From NCBI GenBank assembly GCA_001899235.1, contig MKVR01000028.1, forward strand, positions 1 to 39,287: a stretch of 39,287 bases of DNA, given 5' to 3'. The DNA comes from Nitrosospira sp. 56-18 (GTDB lineage Bacteria; Pseudomonadota; Gammaproteobacteria; Burkholderiales; Nitrosomonadaceae). How positions within the stretch are numbered: the first letter of the stretch is position 1; the number at the start of each line of letters is the position of its first letter. Position numbers and translations under genes: made by a program. This document shows, piece after piece, positions 8,930-17,145 of the stretch. Under the pieces are notes generated by a model. That model saw only the letters and a program-made list of their open reading frames with translations. It did no database searches and had not been told where the DNA came from.

Positions 8930-9410
8930 GCGGCAGGAAAATGGCAGGGATGGATGGGGGCTGCATTCTGTTGTTCTAGCCGACCGAGAGGCGCAGACGC
9001 TACCGGGATTCATACGTGAACATCATGCGGATGGCGGAATCAGGGAGAAGTCTGGAAAACAGGGATGAGTAACTTGTTTGACATTTCCCGATGACATGCG
9101 GGTCGCTCCGCGACGATCATGGCACATGGGTGGCGAGATATCCCCGCCATCCCATCAAGGTACCTGCTGGCTGGCTCCGGAGTGATCCGGTCCAGCACGA
9201 ATCGCTCCGCGCAAACGGAACGCCGGAGCCGTTTAATGTTCTAATCGAGCATATACAAAGCATATAGAGAGCGTATACATCCGGGTGCTCATCTGGCGTT
9301 TGAAGGAGGATTCACTCACATGGGCACTCTTGAATCTTGCCGCATTCGTGCCGCATCCTCCAGCGGAATGAATGCATTTGGAAATGCGCGCAATACCGCA
9401 GGGAGCTTCA
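8930..9410. other. intergenic region without a recognised gene
   Basis: 481 bp. No credible reading frame on either strand. It contains a set of short phased repeats at 9249-9278 (separate entry) and the leader of the glycine-rich protein gene; otherwise nothing recognised. Confidence 0.6.
9249..9278 (+). repeat. three phased 8-bp repeats, candidate operator
   Basis: GCATATAC (9249), GCATATAG (9260) and GCGTATAC (9271) recur at an exact 11-bp period, one helical turn, in a locally AT-rich patch 130 bp before the glycine-rich protein gene. Such phasing puts all copies on the same face of the helix. Confidence 0.45.
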
Positions 9411-9893
9411 GTGAATAAAACCATATTGGCGAGCCTTCTACTGGCGACGCTGGGTGCAATTTCGGCAGATTCCGCATGGGCCCGCTGGGGGCACCATGGG
9501 CATGGCGGCTTTTACCCAGGCCTGGGTATTGGCCTGGGGTTGGGTTATGGCCTTGGCTATGGCGGTTATGGCTGGGGCGGCGGCTGGGGATATCGCGGCT
9601 GGGGCGGGTATGGTGGATGGGGTGGCTATGGCGGCTACGGGGGCTATGGCGGCTGGGGGTTTGGGGGCTATTACCCTCCTTACTATGCCTACCCCCCGGT
9701 AGTTACGGTACCGGCAGCGCCGCCCGTCTATATCCAGCAACAGCAACAACAGCCGCCGCAGCAGGTTATGCAGCCCGCGCCGCAGCCCCAGGCAAATTAC
9801 TGGTATTATTGCCGCAAGCCGGACGGCTATTATCCTTACGTAAAAAAATGTCCGGAGGGATGGCTGCAGGTCGCTCCGCAGCCTCCGAATTAG
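9411..9893 (+). CDS. glycine/tyrosine/tryptophan-rich exported protein
   Basis: 160 residues from a GTG start at 9411, chosen because GGGAG lies 5 nt upstream and the start gives a clean signal peptide (hydrophobic core ILASLLLATLGAI, cleavage after DSAWA). The mature protein has a Gly/Tyr/Trp repeat zone (about residues 25-90; units of the type GGYGG and GGWG), a Pro/Gln-rich linker with QQQQQQPPQQ, and a conserved-looking C-terminal box NYWYYCRKPDGYYPYVKKCP with two cysteines. That box recurs at the C-terminus of many small betaproteobacterial exported proteins of unknown function. Surface or periplasmic location is inferred. Confidence 0.8.
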   Translation: MNKTILASLLLATLGAISADSAWARWGHHGHGGFYPGLGIGLGLGYGLGYGGYGWGGGWGYRGWGGYGGWGGYGGYGGYGGWGFGGYYPPYYAYPPVVTVPAAPPVYIQQQQQQPPQQVMQPAPQPQANYWYYCRKPDGYYPYVKKCPEGWLQVAPQPPN

Positions 9894-9912
9894 CAGCCTG
9901 AACCGGCCGTTG

Positions 9913-10023
9913 AATAAATACCTGCATCGTTTCCGCGAAGGAGAAATCCAGTAGCTTGAAAAAGCTCTGGATTCCGGCTCGCCGCTGGCGCGGCGTCCGG
10001 AATGACGGGGTAGGGTATTTATG
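9913..10023. repeat. nested inverted repeat, REP/MITE-like
   Basis: Outer arms AATAAATACC (9913-9922) and GGTATTTATG (10014-10023) pair 9 of 10. Inside, ATTCCGG (9971-9977) pairs with CCGGAAT (9997-10003), and inside that GCCGC pairs with GCGGC (9981-9994). The inner part ending in GGAATGACGGG resembles dispersed intergenic palindromes known from many beta- and gammaproteobacteria. Confidence 0.5.
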
Positions 10024-10074
10024 CAATGAATTTATGATTCACCACACCAGGCCTGGCGGCCTGGAATAGATCGC

Positions 10075-10626
10075 ATGCCGAACCCGAATATGACTCGAAT
10101 GCTCCGTTTTGCCCCTTTGCTTGCGCTGCTTCTGCTTGCCTCGTGCGCTACCATTCCCAGCGGCCCCGGCGTGATGGTGCTGCCGGGCTCGGGGAAGAGT
10201 TTCGAGCAATTCCGCCAGGACGACATATCCTGCAGGCAATATGCGAGCGAGGCGTTGAGCAACGAGACGCCGAATGACGCCTCGATATATAGCGGCGTGG
10301 GAACGGCGGCGCTGGGTGCCGGACTGGGCGCCGCCGCAGGCGCGATTATCGGTGGCGGCAGCGGCGCCGCCATAGGCGCAGGCAGCGGGTTGCTGGCAGG
10401 GGGACTGATGGGAACCGGCACGGCTACCGCATCGGGAAATATCCGGCAGCAGCGTTACGATATCAGCTACACGCAATGCATGTATGGCAAGGGCCATAAT
10501 GTGCCGGTATCCGGCCAGATCGCCAACGATCCCCGCAACCAGCCAATGGGCATGCCAACCCAGCCCCAGCCCACTTATTCGATCCCGCCTCCGCCACCGG
10601 GGAATCCCCCCATGCCGCCGCAATGA
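10075..10626 (+). CDS. glycine-zipper lipoprotein
   Basis: 183 residues. Lipoprotein signal with hydrophobic core FAPLLALLLL and lipobox LLASC (Cys24). Residues about 75-115 form a glycine-zipper pair (GTAALGAGLGAAAGAIIGGG and AAIGAGSGLLAGGLMGTG), a helix-packing motif of outer-membrane-associated YMGG/Gly-zipper proteins. A Tyr/Cys-containing segment (QQRYDISYTQCMYGKGH) follows, and the tail is Pro/Gln-rich. Location: probably anchored to the outer membrane. Function unknown; related proteins are stress-linked structural lipoproteins. Confidence 0.85.
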   Translation: MPNPNMTRMLRFAPLLALLLLASCATIPSGPGVMVLPGSGKSFEQFRQDDISCRQYASEALSNETPNDASIYSGVGTAALGAGLGAAAGAIIGGGSGAAIGAGSGLLAGGLMGTGTATASGNIRQQRYDISYTQCMYGKGHNVPVSGQIANDPRNQPMGMPTQPQPTYSIPPPPPGNPPMPPQ

Positions 10627-10704
10627 CGAAATCGATCGAAGAGGGAAGGGGGTGAATGGGGTAAATGGGGTAAAGGGCAACGCGATGGATAAGGTTTCTA
10701 TCCC

Positions 10705-10962
10705 TCAGCGGGAGGATTTGCCCGGCCGGCGCGCGATTCTGTCCAGCGCCTGCAGCATGTTCTTATTGGCCCGCTCGGCATTTTTGGTCAGTTCTTTCTG
10801 CACCATGTCGGCAAACGGGATCAGGTTCTGTTCGGGGTAGGCTTCCATTACACCCGATTCTTCAAAGAACTCCGCGATCCAGCGGGCGTCCAGTTCCGTA
10901 TGCCCGACCTCCTGCATATATTCGCTGGCTGCCATCCTGGCATAGTCCGTCAGCTTGAGCAT
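10705..10962 (-). CDS. small hypothetical protein
   Basis: 85 residues, MLKLTDYARMAASEYMQEVG onward, largely helical and charged, with no family that I recognise. It has an excellent ribosome-binding site on the minus strand (GGGAGGATGAAAA just before the ATG) and is oriented away from the convergent lipoprotein gene, which argues that it is real. Confidence 0.65.
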   Translation of the reverse strand: MLKLTDYARMAASEYMQEVGHTELDARWIAEFFEESGVMEAYPEQNLIPFADMVQKELTKNAERANKNMLQALDRIARRPGKSSR

Positions 10963-11036
10963 TTTTCATCCTCCCTTCAGTTCGAATTGCCGAGGCAGGT
11001 TTCATGTCCCCTGTAGAGTAGCTGCCAGGGAACATT

Positions 11037-12860
11037 GTGTCGATGAATGACTCCAATTTCCGGCAGACTGTTCCAGGGATTCCTTATATTCCCGATAGAG
11101 CTGGAAAAATCATACCCATGAGCCAAAGCAATCTCAAGCGCAGCAGCACGATGGAAAGTTCGATCAATCCGCCTGTGCCTGGCCTTCGAAGCCTCTCCGA
11201 GATGCAGTTCGACAACCGGTTTGTGCGCCGGTTGCCGGCGGACGAGGATATCCGGAATATGCCCCGTGCGGTGAGAAACGCCTGCTATACGCGGGTGGAA
11301 CCCACGCCGGTGCGCGCGCCGCGTCTTCTCGCCTGGTCGGATGCGGTGGGCGAATTGCTCGGCGTATCCCGGCCGGCGAGGACGGCAGATCCGGTAATCG
11401 AAACGCTTGCTGGCAATCGCATCCTGCCCGGAATGCAACCCTACTCCGCGCGCTATGGCGGGCATCAGTTCGGGCACTGGGCGGGACAGCTCGGCGATGG
11501 CCGCGCCATCACGCTGGGCGAGGTACTGTGCCCGGATGGGATTTATCGCGAGCTGCAACTGAAAGGGGCGGGAAGGACGCCTTATTCCCGCACCGCCGAC
11601 GGACGGGCGGTGCTGCGGTCCTCCGTGCGGGAGTTTCTCTGCAGCGAAGCCATGCACTATCTCGGCGTGCCGACCACGCGGGCATTGAGCCTCGTCGCAA
11701 CAGGCGAATCGGTAGTACGCGACATGTTCTACGACGGCAACCCGAAAGCCGAGACCGGCGCGGTGGTGTGCCGCGTCGCCCCCTCTTTCGTGCGTTTCGG
11801 CAACTTTGAAATACTGGCCGCGCAGCAGGAGCTTGAGACGCTCAGGCAACTGGCCGATTACATCATTACCGAGGATTTTCCCGAACTGGGCGTACCCGGT
11901 CCCTCCATGCCATCCATTTATGTGCGCTGGTTCGAGGAAATCTGCCGGCGTACCGGTGTCCTGCTCGCGCACTGGATGCGAGTGGGATTCGTGCATGGCG
12001 TGATGAATACCGACAACATGTCCATCCTGGGGCTGACCATCGATTATGGGCCTTATGGATGGCTGGAAGGCTTCGACTTCAACTGGACGCCGAATACCAC
12101 CGATGCGCAGGGGCGGCGCTACTGCTACGGCAACCAGCCGGATATCGCGCTATGGAACCTGGCGCGCCTTGCCGGGGCGCTCGCTCCCCTGGTTGCGGAC
12201 CATGCCGGGCTGGAACGAGGCCTGGCCGTCTTCGGCGAAGTGTTCCAGGATACATGGGGCCGCATGCTGGCAGACAAGCTGGGACTCGCGACGCTGGGGC
12301 GCGAAGGCGATGACATGCTGCTGAGCGATCTGTTCGATTTGCTGCAGCAGACTGAAACCGACATGACCCTGTTTTTTCGCGGCCTCATGGATATCCCGGT
12401 GGACCAGGCTGCCGGGTCGATGGACGATATTGCGCTTGCCGGGTTGTTGCGGGATGCTTTTTACGACGAGAACCAGGCTTTCGAGCCCATGCAGCTTGCG
12501 CGGCTGGGCGGCTGGCTGCGGCGGTATATCGCGCGGGCGCGGCTGGAAGCGGATGCGGGTCCATCGGCGGCATCGGTGGATCCATTGGCGGATGCGAGCG
12601 CAACAAGTGCGCCCGGCGCAATGGGGACAGGCCGAATCGAGCGGATGCGCCGCGCGAATCCCAAGTATGTGCTGCGCAATTATCTGGCGCAGCAGGCCAT
12701 CGAGGCCCTGGAGCAGGGCGATGCCTCCGTCATCGAACGGCTGATGGAAGTGCTGAAGCACCCATACGATGAGCAACCGGGACAGGAAGCGCTTGCGCAG
12801 AAGCGACCGGAGTGGGCGCGCAACAAGCCCGGATGCTCGGCCTTATCCTGCAGTTCCTGA
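11037..12860 (+). CDS. selO: SelO / YdiU-family protein adenylyltransferase
   Basis: 607 residues on the longest frame; internal ATGs at 11118 and 11151 are plausible true starts, since the conserved part begins near residue 55. Seen: YGGHQFGHWAGQLGDGRAI, LQLKGAGRTPYSRTADGRAV (ATP-site lysine), FVHGVMNTDNMSILGLTIDY near residues 317-335 (catalytic Asn/Asp pair of the pseudokinase fold), GNQPDIALWNLARLA, NPKYVLRNYLAQQAIE and the terminal SCSS. Known of the family: transfers AMP from ATP to Ser/Thr/Tyr of target proteins, redox-linked through a C-terminal Cys. An Ala/Ser-rich insert sits at about residues 502-532, just before the NPKYVLRN box. Cytoplasmic; no operon partner. Confidence 0.93.
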   Translation: MSMNDSNFRQTVPGIPYIPDRAGKIIPMSQSNLKRSSTMESSINPPVPGLRSLSEMQFDNRFVRRLPADEDIRNMPRAVRNACYTRVEPTPVRAPRLLAWSDAVGELLGVSRPARTADPVIETLAGNRILPGMQPYSARYGGHQFGHWAGQLGDGRAITLGEVLCPDGIYRELQLKGAGRTPYSRTADGRAVLRSSVREFLCSEAMHYLGVPTTRALSLVATGESVVRDMFYDGNPKAETGAVVCRVAPSFVRFGNFEILAAQQELETLRQLADYIITEDFPELGVPGPSMPSIYVRWFEEICRRTGVLLAHWMRVGFVHGVMNTDNMSILGLTIDYGPYGWLEGFDFNWTPNTTDAQGRRYCYGNQPDIALWNLARLAGALAPLVADHAGLERGLAVFGEVFQDTWGRMLADKLGLATLGREGDDMLLSDLFDLLQQTETDMTLFFRGLMDIPVDQAAGSMDDIALAGLLRDAFYDENQAFEPMQLARLGGWLRRYIARARLEADAGPSAASVDPLADASATSAPGAMGTGRIERMRRANPKYVLRNYLAQQAIEALEQGDASVIERLMEVLKHPYDEQPGQEALAQKRPEWARNKPGCSALSCSS

Positions 12861-12924
12861 ATCGGAAAGAACAGGCCAAACAGGCCAGGCAAGCCATATG
12901 TACACATGGCAGGATGCAGCTCCT

Positions 12925-13575
12925 TCAGTTGTCATCAGGACGGACCTTGTTCAGCGATTTACGGAACGGGCCGAGTTCCGGCGGGTAGGGGAGATCGGTC
13001 CTCGTGAACGAAATGAAGAACAGTATGGTGTAGTTGTTGTAATAGCTGTCCGCCATGTATGAAGGGGTCGAGCCCACGAACCTGCCTCCGGGCAGCTCAT
13101 AGATGTTCAGGTGGAACTTCGCGTAACCGGTCTGGTACTGCGACTTGAAGAGCGCCAGTTCCGGAAGGGAGAAGGGGATGAACTGGCTCTGAACCGGGGG
13201 CATTCCCGCAAAATTGCCTGCGAACTCGGTTCCCAGCGCGTCCACCACGACATTGACGCGATGCGAAGCCTTGGTGGCGTCGGCCTGGATGGAATATCCC
13301 TGTTTTCCGATCCAGGCGAGCAGGATCTGCTGAAGCAGGGCCTGATCCGGACCTCCACCGCCCAGGCCGGCAGTCTCGAGCAGAACGGATGAGCCTGGCG
13401 GCATGGGAAGAATGCCGGCAGGTTGCGGTGGAAGGCTTCTTGCGACGGCCTCGCTGATGAGCAGTTGCTCGGTCACGGTCCGCGCCGACTGGGTATATCT
13501 TTGTGTCGTGCTGCAGCCGGACGCGAACAGGATAAAGACGGCGCCGAGGATGAGCACTCTGAATAAATGGGTCAT
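12925..13575 (-). CDS. putative lipoprotein, unknown function
   Basis: 216 residues with a lipoprotein signal (hydrophobic VLILGAVFILF, lipobox FASGC, Cys21). The mature part contains TVTEQLLISEAVARSLPP, QQILLAWIGKQGYSIQADAT and a beta-rich second half with LNIYELPGGRFVGSTPSYM and NYTILFFISFTRTDLPYPP. No family recognised with confidence; the layout resembles small periplasmic lipoproteins. It converges on selO with a 64-bp gap and is the last complete host gene before the ICE. Confidence 0.75.
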   Translation of the reverse strand: MTHLFRVLILGAVFILFASGCSTTQRYTQSARTVTEQLLISEAVARSLPPQPAGILPMPPGSSVLLETAGLGGGGPDQALLQQILLAWIGKQGYSIQADATKASHRVNVVVDALGTEFAGNFAGMPPVQSQFIPFSLPELALFKSQYQTGYAKFHLNIYELPGGRFVGSTPSYMADSYYNNYTILFFISFTRTDLPYPPELGPFRKSLNKVRPDDN

Positions 13576-13785
13576 TTGCCATCATCCTTTTGTTTTATTC
13601 GAGGGATTTTACAAGCAAGGCAAGACATTAGCACAGCCGGGAGTGATCGGCAAAGCGCGGGCGAGGCATCCGGCAGGGCCTGTCTTCCCGGGCCGGTATG
13701 CGGCATGGGAGCCGCAAGCCTATAATTCAGGGAGGTTGCCTGAACCGCCATCGCTGACGGCCATCCTGACACGGTTGCGGCCCGC

Positions 13786-13793
13786 TTTTTTAT
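13786..13793 (+). other. candidate attL core (TTTTTTAT)
   Basis: The 8-mer TTTTTTAT fits the TTTTTYAT core that I recall for Tn4371-like elements. It lies 175 bp upstream of the integrase start, between the last host gene and the first ICE gene. An 8-mer alone is weak evidence: TTTTTCAT also occurs by chance at 6214 and 10962. The second copy (attR) is outside the window. Confidence 0.5.
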
Positions 13794-13836
13794 TTCACCA
13801 TGACGTTAGCACCGAATTTGGCTGACGTTCGCTGAG

Positions 13837-13864
13837 ACTCGCCACAGCGAGTTTCCCTAGGGAA
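13837..13864. promoter_or_regulatory. adjacent dyads between attL and int
   Basis: ACTCGC-CACA-GCGAGT (13837-13852) is immediately followed by the perfect palindrome TTCCCTAGGGAA (13853-13864). Position between the candidate attL and the integrase gene suggests recombinase or excision-factor arm sites, or int control; this is inference. Confidence 0.4.
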
Positions 13865-13968
13865 CAAGCGGATTCACCATATGCCGGTGCTTTCCGTAAC
13901 CCGCTCCGCTTTTCCTTCGCTTGGCTCCCAGCCGACACCTGGAAATCGGGGTTTCTCTAGGAGTCGTC

Positions 13969-15168
13969 ATGGCCAAGATCAAGTTAACCAAGTCCGCAGT
14001 CGATGCGGCACAACCCCAGGCGCAGCCCGTCGAACTGCGCGATACGCTGGTTCCCGGCTTCCTGTGCAAGATTACACCAACAGGTCGCAAGGTGTTCATG
14101 CTCCAGTACCGCACGAACGCTGGTGAACGGCGTAAGCCTGCTTTGGGCTTGTACGGGGAACTGACCGTCGAGCAGGCTCGTTCTCTCGCCCAGGAGTGGC
14201 TGGCCGAGGTGCGCCGAGGCGGTGATCCCGGCGCCGCTAAAACCGAAGCGCGCAAAGCCCCCACGGTGACTGAGCTGTGCGAGAAGTTCATGGCGGACTA
14301 CTCCAAACAGCGTAACAAGCCCAGCACCCAGAAAGGCTATCAGGCCGTCATCAACCGCAACGTTATTCCACTACTGGGCCGCAAGAAGGTTCATGACGTG
14401 AAGCGCCCCGACATTGCTGCGCTGATGCAAAAACTCTCCTACAAGAAAACCGAAGCCAACAAGGTCTTCAGCGTCTTGCGCAAGATGTTTAACTTGGCCG
14501 AGGTCTGGGGCTACAGGCCAGATGGCACCAACCCCTGCCGGCATGTCCCAATGTATCCCGCCGGCAAGTCCACCCACCTTATCAGCGACGAGGAAATGGG
14601 CATGCTGTTCCGACAGCTTGGCAGGATCGAGGCCGAAGGGCTGGAGAACTACGTCATCCCCCTGGCCATCCGCCTGCAATTCGAGTTCGCTGGCCGCCGC
14701 TCCGAAATCGTCACGCTCGAATGGCAATGGGTGGATTTAGACAACCGTCGGGTGGTCTGGCCCGATAGCAAAACCGGCGGCATGTCCAAGCCCATGAGCG
14801 AGGAAGCCTATCGGATACTTTCGACGGCACCCCGGCAGGAAGGCAATCCCTACGTGCTGCCTTCACCGCGCCATCCGGGAAAGCACCTGACCACGGGCGA
14901 GTATTACGGGGGCTGGAGCCGTGCGCTCAAGATGGCCGGTGCGACGCATGTTGGGACGCATGGTATCCGGCACCGCTCGGCCACCGACATTGCCAATTCG
15001 GGCATTCCGGTCAAGGTCGGCATGGTCTTAACGGCGCACAAGACCGTGGCCATGTTCATGCGCTATGTACATACCGAGGACGATCCGGTGCGCCAGGCAG
15101 CCGAACTGGTGGCGAACCGGCGCAAGACGATCACCGGTGCGCGCCGCACCGAAGAGGTGGCGGCATGA
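13969..15168 (+). CDS. int: tyrosine recombinase / ICE integrase
   Basis: 399 residues. Start at ATG 13969 with AGGAG 5 nt upstream. The N-terminus (about 1-90; LRDTLVPGFLCKITPTGRKV, FMLQYRTNAGERRKPALGLY) is the DUF4102 arm-binding domain. A SAM-like core-binding domain follows (about 100-200), then the catalytic domain. Catalytic residues seen: R243 in FAGRRSEIV, H331 and R334 in THGIRHRS, H357 in TAHKTV, and nucleophile Y366 in MRYVH. It should integrate and excise the ICE at the attachment sites. Its stop overlaps the next ATG (ATGA), so the downstream YhcG-type nuclease gene is translationally coupled to it. Confidence 0.93.
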   Translation: MAKIKLTKSAVDAAQPQAQPVELRDTLVPGFLCKITPTGRKVFMLQYRTNAGERRKPALGLYGELTVEQARSLAQEWLAEVRRGGDPGAAKTEARKAPTVTELCEKFMADYSKQRNKPSTQKGYQAVINRNVIPLLGRKKVHDVKRPDIAALMQKLSYKKTEANKVFSVLRKMFNLAEVWGYRPDGTNPCRHVPMYPAGKSTHLISDEEMGMLFRQLGRIEAEGLENYVIPLAIRLQFEFAGRRSEIVTLEWQWVDLDNRRVVWPDSKTGGMSKPMSEEAYRILSTAPRQEGNPYVLPSPRHPGKHLTTGEYYGGWSRALKMAGATHVGTHGIRHRSATDIANSGIPVKVGMVLTAHKTVAMFMRYVHTEDDPVRQAAELVANRRKTITGARRTEEVAA

Positions 15169-16235
15169 TCAGGCCCAAGGCACTTATTCCGTCGCCGGCA
15201 GTGCCTTCGGCGCTACTGGGCGACATCCGGGCGTTGATCGATGCGGCGCGCCAGCGCGCTGTATCAGCGGTGAATAGCGAACTGACGATGCTATACTGGC
15301 GCGTCGGTCGGCGCATTCATACGCAGGTCTTGGAGGGGCGGCGGGCCGACTACGGCGAGGAAGTGCTCCCCACGCTGGCGGCGCAGTTGGTGAAGGACTA
15401 CGGTGGCAGCTTTGCCGTGAAAAACCTGCGCCGCATGGTCCAGTTCGCCGCAACCTTCCAGGATGAACAGATTGTCGTATCGCTGATACGACAATTGAGC
15501 TGGACCCACTTCATCGCGCTGATTCCGCTGAAAGACCCGCTCCAGCGGGACTATTACGCGCAGATGGCCAGCGCCGAACATTGGAGCGTGCGGACGCTGC
15601 GCGAGCGCATCGACTCGATGCTGTATGAGCGCACGGCGTTGTCCAAGAAGCCCGTCGCGTTGATCGCGCAGGAACTGGCGACCCTGCAGGGCGCCGAGCG
15701 CATGTCGCCGGCCCTGGTCATGCGCGACCCGTACATTCTCGACTTCCTGGGGCTGCGCGACACTTGGCAGGAAGGAGACCTAGAGGCAGCGATCATCCGC
15801 GAAATGGAGTCCTTCCTTCTGGAGTTGGGCGTGGGCTTCACCTTCGTCGCCCGTCAGAAGCGCATCCAGATGGATGGGGACGATTTTTACCTCGATCTGC
15901 TGTTCTACAACCGCAAGCTTCGGCGGCTGGTGGCGGTCGAATTGAAGGTCGGTGATTTCAAGGCGGCATACAAAGGGCAGATGGAGCTGTACCTGCGCTG
16001 GCTGGACAAGTTCGAGCGAGAGCCGGAGGAGGCCTCGCCGCTGGGCATCATCCTCTGCACTGGCAAGAAGTCAGAGCAGATCGAGCTGTTAGAACTGGAC
16101 AAGTCCGGCATTCATGTTGCCGAGTACCTGACTACCTTGCCGCCGCGTGCGGTGCTGGTGAAGCGGTTGCAGCAAGCCACCCGGCGAGCACAGTTGCAGA
16201 TTGAGCAACGCGGCAATCAAGAAGACGGGGTATGA
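15165..16235 (+). CDS. YhcG-family (DUF1016) PD-(D/E)xK nuclease
   Basis: 356 residues. The N-terminal half is the DUF1016 domain (LIDAARQRAVSAVNSELTML, YWRVGRRIHTQVLEG, LSWTHFIALIPLKDPLQRDY, YAQMASAEHWSVRTLRERID). The C-terminal half is a PD-(D/E)xK nuclease core: D244 in YLDLLFYNRKLRRL, then E259 and K261 in VAVELKVGDF, followed by GQMELYLRWLDK. Known of the family: common near restriction and mobile-element genes, predicted DNA nucleases, sometimes linked with defence or Holliday-junction-type processing; the substrate is not settled. It overlaps the int stop by 4 nt, so its expression likely tracks that of the integrase. Confidence 0.9.
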   Translation: MIRPKALIPSPAVPSALLGDIRALIDAARQRAVSAVNSELTMLYWRVGRRIHTQVLEGRRADYGEEVLPTLAAQLVKDYGGSFAVKNLRRMVQFAATFQDEQIVVSLIRQLSWTHFIALIPLKDPLQRDYYAQMASAEHWSVRTLRERIDSMLYERTALSKKPVALIAQELATLQGAERMSPALVMRDPYILDFLGLRDTWQEGDLEAAIIREMESFLLELGVGFTFVARQKRIQMDGDDFYLDLLFYNRKLRRLVAVELKVGDFKAAYKGQMELYLRWLDKFEREPEEASPLGIILCTGKKSEQIELLELDKSGIHVAEYLTTLPPRAVLVKRLQQATRRAQLQIEQRGNQEDGV

Positions 16236-16300
16236 CGAAAATTCAGATAGCTGAGAGGCTTGATTGACGTGCCGACTCAATGCCTCTGCTGTTCAGACTT

Positions 16301-17122
16301 TCATGCGTTTAAACCAGCTCGCGACGCCGTGCCAAGCCACCGCTCCATCACGAAAATCACAATGGTGTGCGATGCATGAACGGCCAAACGAGCCTCTGAC
16401 GGAACGATTTTCGGCGGCTCGATGCCGCGCCCATGTGCTGATCCGATGTGTGTGCGGTAGGCGCCAACACCATCCACTATCGATGCAAGTCCCTGCAATA
16501 TTCGCTTCTGATCGTCTTGCAACGTAGGATCGACATTGAGGCCAAGATGCTGCTGTACGACCTTCCAGAGAGGACCGATTGTCTGCTTGGAAGGCATCTC
16601 CAGCCCGTGCATCTCAATGTAGGTCTTGCACAGGGCCTCGATGATGGCGCTCGCCGCAGTGATCGCGGCATGCGGATCGCGATCAACGTGTGAGATGGCG
16701 CGTTGGAACTCAGTTTCGATAGATGAAAAGTCACCAGCCTTGAAATAGTCCGCGAGTGACCTTGCCGCCGGACTCGCTCCTGCCAAAGTGATGAACCCAT
16801 TCATCTGGTAGGCCAACTGATTTTTCGCCAGACTTGCTCGGATGCGCTCTTGTCCGGGGCCAATCTTCTGGTTCCAGTCGTTGGGCTCTAGATCCATGAA
16901 CTTCTGGATGATCTGTCCAAGCACTTGCAGTGGGTCGGCAGTCGGATCATCGTTACACCGCCTGAGCCAACTGCTGCACTTCGTTTCGCAGTTTCCATCG
17001 GGCACTCCCCCTGGCGCACCGCTCTCCATGAACAGCGAGTTCAGTGTTGAATGACTGTAGTAATACTCGGCGAGAACAGAGGATACGGCGCCAATGACGG
17101 AATTTGGAATCTTGTTAGTCAT
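16301..17122 (-). CDS. abortive-infection Abi_C / HEPN-like protein
   Basis: 273 residues from ATG 17122; a longer frame upstream is open but overlaps the DUF3732 gene end. The C-terminal region has the Abi_C pattern: AAITAASAIIEALCKTYIEM, TIGPLWKVVQQHLGLNVDP, then GLASIVDGVGAYRTHIGSAH. The last contains R223-x6-H230, the Rx4-6H motif of HEPN ribonucleases, followed by GRG as in many Abi_C proteins. The N-terminal 140 residues are not recognised. It lies 23 bp downstream of the DUF3732 gene on the same strand, so it is probably a fourth member of the operon. Likely role: RNA-cleaving abortive-infection effector; inferred. Confidence 0.75.
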   Translation of the reverse strand: MTNKIPNSVIGAVSSVLAEYYYSHSTLNSLFMESGAPGGVPDGNCETKCSSWLRRCNDDPTADPLQVLGQIIQKFMDLEPNDWNQKIGPGQERIRASLAKNQLAYQMNGFITLAGASPAARSLADYFKAGDFSSIETEFQRAISHVDRDPHAAITAASAIIEALCKTYIEMHGLEMPSKQTIGPLWKVVQQHLGLNVDPTLQDDQKRILQGLASIVDGVGAYRTHIGSAHGRGIEPPKIVPSEARLAVHASHTIVIFVMERWLGTASRAGLNA

Positions 17123-17145
17123 GGTGCTCCATCCTGTTCTTCTGA

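Larger units (their letters stand above)
13576..13968. other. host-ICE junction region
   Basis: 393 bp with no gene. The host side has a TATAAT at 13721-13726 pointing toward the junction, but no good -35 and no recognisable product. The candidate attL (13786-13793) and two short dyads lie between it and the integrase. No tRNA-like sequence is visible, so this does not look like a tRNA-borne site. Confidence 0.6.

Noticed and set aside
13681..13800. Possible small RNA or tRNA at the host side of the ICE junction
   Set aside because: A TATAAT and a T-run are present, but there is no -35, no cloverleaf and no recognisable RNA family.
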